DNA from: Acanthaster planci
Lineage: Eukaryota; Echinodermata; Asteroidea; Valvatida; Acanthasteridae
Direction: 5' to 3'
NCBI RefSeq assembly: GCF_001949145.1
Contig: NW_019091387.1
Span: forward strand, 1,905,679-1,919,673
DNA length: 13,995 bases
Shown here: in pieces, positions 6,933 to 13,995 of the stretch
How the letters are laid out: the number at the start of each line of letters is the position of its first letter
How positions within the stretch are numbered: position 1 is the first letter of the stretch
The notes under the pieces: generated by a model
What the model saw: only the letters and a program-made list of their open reading frames with translations
What the model was told of the DNA's origin: nothing
The model's database searches: none
Made by a program: the position numbers and the translations under genes

Positions 6933-7855
6933 GTTACACAACACACTGATTGCTTTCACTACGACAAATCTTCCAAAGCATACACACTCACCCGCTTTCC
7001 CTGCCAGGTGGTTGGCATGTTGCCAGAGGCCCCGAAGTAGTGTGGCTCCATTATACACTTTACATGTTCAAAGGATATGGCTCTTACCACTACGGCTCTT
7101 ACTCCTACGGGTCATGTTGGCAGTATTACTAGTGGGTGGCAATTTTTTCATTAGCAGCGCACAGCATGTATGAACAATACAATAAGCCAAACACCTTGGA
7201 CAATAGATGCAGATATTTACTCCACTTTTCAATGGGCAACTTCAGACTGTAACTGTCATGATTTTTCGGCAATTTTTAATGAATTACAGGTTTTTTCATT
7301 GTAATTTCCAGCCTAAAATTTTGCACAAACATTGGAGGCATAAAGGTCATTGTATCTACCAATTTTCAAGTGATTCCGATAAGCTTCGCCACTGACGTAC
7401 ATTCAAAATAGATTTTTTAATTTTTTCAACCTGTCGCCAGTGTTGTCTGGTGTCACCAGTACATGGTTTGAGGAATATTATTGTGTTGGAGACTTACACC
7501 ATTGAAAGTACATGTAAGTTCATATCTACTATCAATTTTAAATTATGAAGCATTTCAGGTTTGGACCAGTTTTGACTGGAAGTAAGGGTTAAGCGATTTT
7601 ACATACAAGAGAAGAAATAAAGACCGAAGATTACCCTATCATTTAGTTCAAAAAGCAAGCTGCAAGAAGTCACACTTGATTTTATGCAGATTTTGAAGAT
7701 CTAACATCAATAATGTTAAATGATATTATTTGTCTTGTAATTTGACACCTGATGATGCAATCATGTTGTTGTTCTTCTTGTACATTTTTCATATCCTAAA
7801 CTTTGCTTAATATAACTTTAATGAAGGTGCAAGATTACCAAGTGGCCCAAAAAGT
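6933..7855. repeat. duplicated block, copy B (about 0.9 kb)
   Basis: This is the partner of 5658-6565, with offsets of 1263 to 1291 bp across matched landmarks, so small indels are spread throughout. A 15 bp micro-duplication not present in copy A lies at 7079-7108 (GGCTCTTACCACTAC then GGCTCTTACTCCTAC). Open frames across it (6727-7173, 6950-7132, 7207-7395) have no counterpart in copy A and are judged spurious. Confidence 0.8.
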
Positions 7856-7869
7856 ATTTCAGGAGACAT

Positions 7870-8290
7870 GTGGCTTTTAAGGATGCACCTCTAATGTCAA
7901 ATGACTTGTCACCTGCTTACGTCATAATCACATTTGATGTCAAATTTCATATATAACATATCCCTTTCTATCTAAATGTATTTGTGCAAGGTTTCAATGG
8001 AATCAGATGTATTGTATACTTCAGAAGATATAGGACTCTGAAGTTTGCATCTTAAACGTCATGTAACATGACAACTGATGCATGATGTCATCATGACGAG
8101 TTTTTCTGGGACCCTTTCAGGCTGGAGGACTAAGAGTGTGCACTTAATATACACGTATTGTCAGTTACATCAAAAAATGTGCCCACATCTTGCTGTTAAA
8201 AAATGAGTACAAAACCTATAAGGAAATAAAATATTCAAAATTCTATGATAAATTAGGAGATGACATCATCATGACATCATGCATAGGATC
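7870..8290. repeat. third occurrence of the TGACGTCA-containing module and end of copy B
   Basis: GTGCAAGGTTTCAA at 7984 matches the module at 5270-5545, preceded by CCCTTTCTATC and followed by ACTTCAGAAGATA. Dyad-like pieces TTACGTCATAA (7917), TGATGTCATCATGACG (8083) and ATGACATCATC twice in a row (8260-8280) recur. From 8233 the sequence matches the end piece of copy A. Confidence 0.55.
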
Positions 8291-9680
8291 TTTGCTTGAG
8301 GCAACTCTGAAGATATAAAGTGGCACAATGACTGAAGTGCCCTGCAGAAAACAACCTGTACAAAATGAATGAGACTTTGGAAGAACAGGGAGAAGAAGAA
8401 AAAACACTTGACGAAAGAGTTCCTTTTCACCAAATGCGAAAAAGCAAAACACAATTTTAAAAATTAAGAAAAACCATTTTTAAGAAAAACAAAAGCTTTT
8501 TCGGCAGGAGCCCAAAACAGTTAAAAGGAAAAAAACAATTGGAAAAAAAACAAGCATTATTTTGGCCGGTGCCAAAAACAGCTACAAAGAAAAGGCATCT
8601 TCTTTATCTGAAATGACCAACACTATTGTCAAAAACTTGACACAGCTCATAAGTTCGCCAAACTTCCATGAGCTTTCCTGGTGATAGTCACATTATGAAG
8701 TGTACACTGTATAATACTCAATTTAAAAAAATGAGAAAGCAGCTCTAAATTGTTTACACTGAATACTGCTACCAATTCCAATACATCATGTACATATACA
8801 CTGTACTGAGTAAAATAATACAGGACACACATGTATGCATACTACTACTGTCTGAAAGACTCCAAATGTCATTGTGATGACACAGTCAGAGAAGGTCACA
8901 CGATTTGTCTCGCACCATCAATCTGAACAAATACACAATCTACAATTAAGGCATCACAGGCCCCAGGCAATTGAAACAGGGGACAACTCATAATTTAATT
9001 TTACTTGAATTGAAAGAAAATGCACTTTATGCACTCATCCATTCATTTTTCTGCAATGTGTATTCTGACTAGCTAGAAATACAGCTTGAATGATCAAGTA
9101 GTCCCACAGGAGCACCTTCCTTAAGAGAATGTACACACAGCTGATCTCTCCATGGGCCCAACACTCTCCCAAGACCAAAACTAATGAAAGTCTGTGCACT
9201 GTTTAAGGTAGAAATGAATGACCACAAGCAGTACACGAACCTCAAAATGCAGTATTTTCCTAAAATATCCGCTTTGACCATAAACATGCTCTCATCAGCA
9301 CAGAAGAGACAGGCTATTGGGTAAAATTTATAGGGTTCATGTGCTCAATACCACCCATGCATGAATCTACGTAACTTGCATAACATGTTCTATAACTTGT
9401 ATTTTTAAATACAAACTGGCTCATTCAGCAGAAAGTTCTGACAACTTTTGAAACACTTTATCACTGTACACATTAAACAACATTCAGACATGTACAAAGT
9501 TGTCTGCCATATGTATGACATTAGGCTCATTTCCTAGAGAATAGCCCAAAACCGAGAATGAAACCACCAGTTTGCAGCAAATGTATCAATACTGCTCCAT
9601 ACAACAAAACACATTTGTAGTGTTGTGTATTAGGCATCCGATGATGGTTGTCATTCTGACCATAGAGCTCTGTGTTCTGA
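8291..9680. other. AT-rich stretch without recognised gene
   Basis: The only structure seen is a purine-rich dimer: 8484-8529 and 8542-8590 share a run of A with GGC.GG.GCCAAAAACAG in the middle. Minus-strand frames at 8243-8454, 8647-8832 and 9069-9287 have no recognisable domain and low-complexity or unremarkable composition. Confidence 0.45.
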
Positions 9681-9705
9681 CCGACCCTCACATTTGTCTC
9701 TTACC

Positions 9706-9880
9706 TCAAGATCTTGTCTCAGTCTAAGTGTCTTGAATTCATTGTGTTAATCTAGGCTTCAGTCTCAGTCTAAGACTGCAAAATCTTGGCCCCTGTCTCA
9801 GTCTCAGGGTCAGACTTCAAGGTCTTCCTCTTAGTCTCTGTGTTGGGCCCCCACATCTTTGTCCCAGTCTTGATCTAGCA
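9706..9880. repeat. degenerate tract of GTCTCAGTCT repeats
   Basis: TGTCTCAGTCTAAG (about 9715), CAGTCTCAGTCTAAG (about 9760) and CTGTCTCAGTCTCAGG (about 9793) recur at intervals of roughly 35-45 bp, often preceded by ATCTTG or ATCTAGG, with weaker echoes near 9830 and 9865. This looks like an old minisatellite with pyrimidine-rich plus strand. Confidence 0.6.
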
Positions 9881-10580
9881 AACGTACTAGCACCTCACAA
9901 TCAGGGCCTTGAATATGCTAAACTACTTTCTGGAATTATTTTCTTAAGCTTACATCTCTATCCACACTGTTACAAGAAAAAAACCTGACTAAAAAACCTA
10001 TATTCCCAAGTGTGCAAACAATTATTGAGGATGGGAAGCAGACATGTATATATGCATGTAGGTCATCACCATTTGCTGTACTGGGTATCAGATTTGCAAA
10101 TGAATAAGACACAGATAACTTTCAAGGAGGCTATCAAATTGATACAATGTACTTTGTATGATGGAAAAGTACTGCCTTTTTACCTCTTCAAATACTTGTA
10201 ATTCCCCAGGGCTATTTGCTAAACTTCTGAATTCTGAGCAGGAAACCAAAGACACTTTATTGGTACTTAAGTTCAACTTTCAACAAGCATGAAAAATTAT
10301 GAAATCTGGACCCTACCTTCTTCAATCTTTAAAACCCTCCCAAACTTTCCAGTGAATTTTGAAGCATCCAGGCAGGTACAAAGCATGAATGAGCTGTTAC
10401 ACAGGCTATTTCAGCTCCTGTACTCTCAATCCTACACATGATTCTTTCAAACTGTAAAATGAGAGGTTGTTTTTCCATCTGAGTGGATCCCTTCAGATCT
10501 AGAGTGTCACAATAAACCCTTCGCATTGAACTTTATTGGTTTCGGTGAGCTGTATCACTACCCCAGCTACCATGAAGAAA
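9881..10580. other. AT-rich stretch without recognised gene
   Basis: Short frames at 10010-10201 (+), 10088-10276 (-) and 10329-10526 (-) show no recognised motif. Nothing else stands out. Confidence 0.4.
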
Positions 10581-10642
10581 GCCTGTAATACAGGCCAGTG
10601 TATACACTGCTACTTAATTGGCCTGTTGGAAAAACAACAGCC
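10581..10642. repeat. three adjacent hairpins
   Basis: GCCTGTAATACAGGC (10581-10595) has perfect 7 bp arms around one base. It abuts CAGTGTATACACTG (10596-10609), a perfect 14 bp palindrome. A third dyad at 10620-10642 pairs GGCCTGTTG with CAACAGCC around a short A-rich loop. The first and third share GGCCTGT-type sequence. Confidence 0.7.
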
Positions 10643-11980
10643 TAAATATAGCTTACATATTTACATCAGAACTGTCACGCAAGGCTTGATGGCTGCAGGT
10701 CTTGGCTAGGATACTGATCTATGGATGCAGAATTATGAGCCAGTTTGTGGGACTTTTTGAGCCTTCATATGTCGCATCTGACTTGACTTCCAGTTCATTT
10801 CTGATGTTAAGGTTTATGGCAGGCACTGCAATTTCAGTGCAAGAATTTTAGTTTTGGGAGGGGTACTGTAGTTAGTAAAATTGTTGACCGTTAACTGTTT
10901 CCTGCTCAGGAAAAGTAGTGTAACGAGTGACCACCATATTTGACAGCTATATTTTACCCTTGTGAGAAGAATGTTGAATCCAAAGAAGCATGAGCTGTAT
11001 TGCACAGGAAATCCAATGAGTTTAAATAGTACATCTATCAAACATTGGTCCGATTTTGGAATAATGGAGCTTGATGTTACAATGGCCGGTGTCTACTCTG
11101 GGTTACTGGAGTGCATCACTCATTAAGTGTAACAAGTCAAATTGCAGTGAACAGTGCATGCAGAGCCAAGTGTATCATGTCTCTCTGGCAACAGTGTTGA
11201 TTGCAGTTGGCCAATAAATACTTTATCCTGTTGGAAAATGGAAATAGGTGGTCCATGTATACATCTTAGTAAGTGAACAATGAGATCATACATGGCCAAA
11301 ATGATTTGAATGTACATGTGCATGTAGTTCTCAAACTTATATACTTGGAAATGTGTGTATAAAAGCCCCATTAGTTGCCTGAATGTATCAAAACTAAAAT
11401 AACCATTTTATTTAAAGAAAATGAAGACTCTGACAAATACCAGTAACTCTTGCCACCAAGTACTGAATGAAAAGTAGCAAATTTGTACACAAGCAAAGAA
11501 GAGGGGCTTACAGCCCTGTACACTTGAAAAGGGTTTATTCAGCCACCATCCTTTTTGTGTACACTTTTAGAGAGACAGAGGGGTCAGAGAAGAGAGTATA
11601 TGTACGCTTGTGAAAAGGACAACAAAATGGATGAACCTTCACTAAAAGGGACATCAACATGTTTTATACATTTAAGAGTGGAAAGCTGAACAAAAGGTAC
11701 ATCCAAGAAATTATTCATTGCAAGCTTTTATGAGCTGCATGTTCCTTCAATGAAAAGAAAACTGAACGATAACTTCAGACATACAAGGATTAATTTTTAA
11801 AGCTTTCATTTACACATTTATTTCTTGAAAAAGTTACATTTGTAAAAGCTACCCAAAATGTTGAATAGCTAGGAGTCCTTAAAGATGCGTCCACTTGGAT
11901 ACTTTCTGGGCCTACATGAAAGTGTAAAACACGGGAAATAGTTCATTACTTACATACAGCTGACAGCTGCTGCTGACACA
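10643..11980. other. AT-rich stretch without recognised gene
   Basis: Minus-strand frames at 10814-11041 and 11123-11371 are short and unrecognised. No tRNA-like cloverleaf, rRNA or repeat was noticed. Confidence 0.4.
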
Positions 11981-12260
11981 CACATGTACATGCACATGTA
12001 AAAGTGTGCACATCAACATATCCAGAAAACTTAAGCATGTACATGTACACCACACTCATGAAGACAAAGCTAATATAATACATCTACTTGTACTTCATCC
12101 AATTTTATTAGGGCTGTCATGGTACATGTACACTAAACACTAATTTAGGCTTGCATTAAAGGCCCAATTTACTGGGTCAAATATTGTACTCAGTAAAGCA
12201 GAAAATAATACTGCTCCTTAAGCATGTAGGATAGATACATGTACATGTACACTGTATATG
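11981..12260. repeat. cluster of ACATGTAC-type alternating palindromes
   Basis: CACATGTACATGCACATGTA (11981-12000), CATGTACATGTAC (about 12036-12048), GGTACATGTACAC (12120-12132) and TACATGTACATGTACA (12236-12251) lie within 280 bp. Isolated copies occur across the window. These are short self-complementary microsatellite-like tracts. Confidence 0.6.
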
Positions 12261-13420
12261 TACATATGCAAATGGTTGTGATGCATCATGGATGTGACTA
12301 TTCTTCTGTCACTGATTTCAGCAACTGTTCCTGTGGATTTAAGCATGCTTTAGCTTTAAGCTTACTACTTCTTGGCAACTATAAAATAGTCATATTTGCT
12401 CAGAAATTAGCCATTCAGCAGTGTTATGGCATTGGGTCCATGAAATAATGTATGTGAAATGAGTGGATCCATGAATTCCCAAGACACAACTAGAACTGGA
12501 GATCAACTCACTTTCATTGTCCATCAAAGGATGAAATTCACAGTAGATGGTAAACTGTTTGAAAACATCTAACATTTTGTTCTGAGTAACTGACTTCATG
12601 AAAGTGTTCTAACTTGGTTTTCTTTTAAACCTAGTTTATGTCCATCTCCCAAGGGATTTTGTTACCAGACACCACCCGGAATCTTTGCAAATCAAGTAGT
12701 GTTGGTAGAAACCAAATATGTCAACATCTGAATAACTGAATTTTTAACAGGCATATTTTGTTAGTCGAATTTACTGATTTCATTTCAAAGTCCAAATGAA
12801 GCTAACCACCACTGCAACAAAATTCATTCATTGCATGGTAAGAACTATGTAGCAGAGTGAACTACATTTGTCAATTTCTGAAGTAATCCATAATTACTGA
12901 ACCTATAATTACTTTTCTCAACTCTTTACCTTGCATCAACTAAAGCATTTTTGTAATACAATTTCTAACTAGTACTTATCTGTACACTTGCTGCAGCTGA
13001 ACAGAACAGCTGATTGAACAGAACTAAAATGCTTCAAACATGCACAACTTTGAATATGAGGACAGAGCAACAGAAACGAAAGTGCATTGAAGATTTTAAG
13101 TGTAATGTTACTGTCACTTCATGTATGAATTTCATGAGTGCTACTGATTGATATGCGTGATCGCTCGATCTTTGTGTTACTGCACAATTTGCTGATAATC
13201 CTGCCCTCAGCCAATAACTTTTTATTTCCAATTCGTGGCTATGGTGGAATATTTTGTGGAAGTTAAGTTGAAAATTTGATACAGAACTGACTGATACCAT
13301 AATGCAATCAAACGCTTGTGTGAATATGGATAATCACGCCAAAACATGTATGTGCTACTTGAACAAAAACATGTGTATGTACACCCCCTTGTGCTAACCT
13401 TACACACCTAGTGTGGATTT
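12261..13420. other. AT-rich stretch without recognised gene
   Basis: Several short frames exist on both strands (for example 12390-12599, 13034-13300 and 13222-13407, all minus) but none shows a recognised domain or clear exon structure. Confidence 0.4.
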
Positions 13421-13627
13421 GTGAACAAAAGATGTCCACACGGTGCAGGAAGGGAGGACAGTCTGTGGACTTACCCATGTCCAAAGGACTTTTCCCATTC
13501 TCTGAAAAAGAAGTTTAGAGGAATTGGGGTTAGGGCCATCTGTTGTAAAAGGAAGAGGAACAGTCAAGGAAACAGTTTACAAAATCCAGCTGAAAATCGT
13601 GTTCCTAGTTCTTTCAAGAAATATTAG
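13421..13627 (+). other. unrecognised 68-codon open frame
   Basis: The frame has no ATG start (it begins at GTG) and ends at TAG. Its composition (Lys/Arg-rich middle with several Cys and Pro) is more protein-like than the other short frames nearby, and its local base composition is less AT-rich. No domain is recognised and no good splice acceptor is evident just upstream, so it may be chance. Confidence 0.15.
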
Positions 13628-13710
13628 TATTTTCACCAAGTTTTCTTAACTGCACAAAAACAAAGGAATGTCCACACTAAGTACATGTATATTCACTAGG
13701 GTGTACATTT

Positions 13711-13854
13711 AACAATTGTTGCCTACGGTAAAGGGGTCCATGGCATTTTGTACACCCAAGGGGGCAAATGGCACTAGAGGCAAAGCTGAGGGTGCCATTT
13801 GCCCCCGAGGGTGTACAAAACTCATGGACCCCATCACAGCAAGCAACAATTGTT
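13711..13854. mobile_element. foldback (MITE-like) element with long inverted arms
   Basis: Arms at 13711-13774 and 13792-13854 are inverted copies separated by a loop of 17 nt. Identical blocks of 12, 10, 12 and 14 bp run inward (AACAATTGTTGC, GGGGTCCATG, TTTTGTACACCC, GGGGGCAAATGGCA) with a diverged stretch of about 10 bp after the first. It has no room for a coding gene, so it would depend on another element for movement. The terminal AACAATTGTT is itself a perfect palindrome and therefore occurs as both an inverted and a direct repeat at the two ends. Confidence 0.8.
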
Positions 13855-13995
13855 TTGTAATACCATCGTCATAGATCACACTGGAACAGTCTTATATGTG
13901 TAATATATGCATTTTTTATTGCAAGATAAATCAAACCCTTTAACAAATTGAAACACTTGAACAGAAAATGAGATACAGTAAAAAGATAATCGATG
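13855..13995. other. AT-rich tail of the window, nothing recognised
   Basis: No gene, repeat or regulatory site was identified in the last 141 bases. Confidence 0.4.

Noticed and set aside
6727-7173. 148-codon frame, the longest outside the retrotransposon.
   Set aside because: It starts outside and runs into copy B of the duplicated block, has no counterpart in copy A, no recognised domain, and an opposite-strand frame of 104 codons over the same bases.
1-13995. CRISPR array, operon, rRNA or tRNA genes.
   Set aside because: No regularly spaced identical direct repeats with unique spacers, no polycistronic gene packing, and no recognisable rRNA or cloverleaf sequences were seen. The repeats present are diverged tandem or foldback types of a eukaryotic genome.

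Overview
The window looks like animal, probably marine-invertebrate, genomic DNA. It is AT-rich, lacks bacterial-style gene packing, has many short dyads of the ACATGTAC type, several families of diverged non-coding repeats, a single ambiguous base (N) at 3335, and one retrotransposon fragment. Phylum cannot be decided from the sequence; cnidarian, mollusc, echinoderm and similar lineages all remain possible. No host protein-coding exon could be recognised with confidence.

Positions 84 to about 2330 hold the 3' part of a tyrosine-recombinase retrotransposon, best called Ngaro-like. In order it has the C-terminal part of a DIRS/Ngaro-type RNase H (84-356), an overlapping tyrosine recombinase reading frame in another phase (254-1273, interrupted by one TGA at 428-430), an SGNH/GDSL-family hydrolase domain (1346-1882), and a structured non-coding tail with hairpins and a three-times repeated GGTGGGG box (1973-2320). 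The reverse transcriptase and gag are absent: sequence before position 84 is AT-rich, has stops in the RNase H frame and does not resemble reverse transcriptase. All catalytic residues of the recombinase and of the hydrolase are visible, so decay looks slight. In such elements the reverse transcriptase/RNase H makes the DNA copy and the recombinase integrates a circular intermediate; the role of the hydrolase is unknown.

Positions 2366-2431 hold three short perfect-arm palindromes. Positions 2535-3334 are about 3.4 tandem copies of a unit of about 226 bp, cut off in mid-unit at the N. Positions 3336-4250 have nothing recognisable beyond an AAT-rich tract. Positions 4256-4593 contain an irregular cluster of the octamer AATGCTAT and near variants.

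Positions 5270-8290 are a patchwork of old duplications. Two blocks of about 0.9 kb (5658-6565 and 6933-7855) align over their whole length about 1.28 kb apart. A shorter family with a 138 bp spacing (5270-5545, again near 7870-8100) carries TGACGTCA-like dyads. Open frames in these blocks are not conserved between copies, so the repeats look non-coding.

Positions 8290-13710 are mostly featureless AT-rich DNA with a degenerate GTCTCAGTCT tract (9706-9880), three adjacent hairpins (10581-10642) and ACATGTAC clusters (11981-12260). At 13711-13854 lies a clear foldback element with arms of about 63 bp, whose outermost 10 bp (AACAATTGTT) is itself a palindrome.
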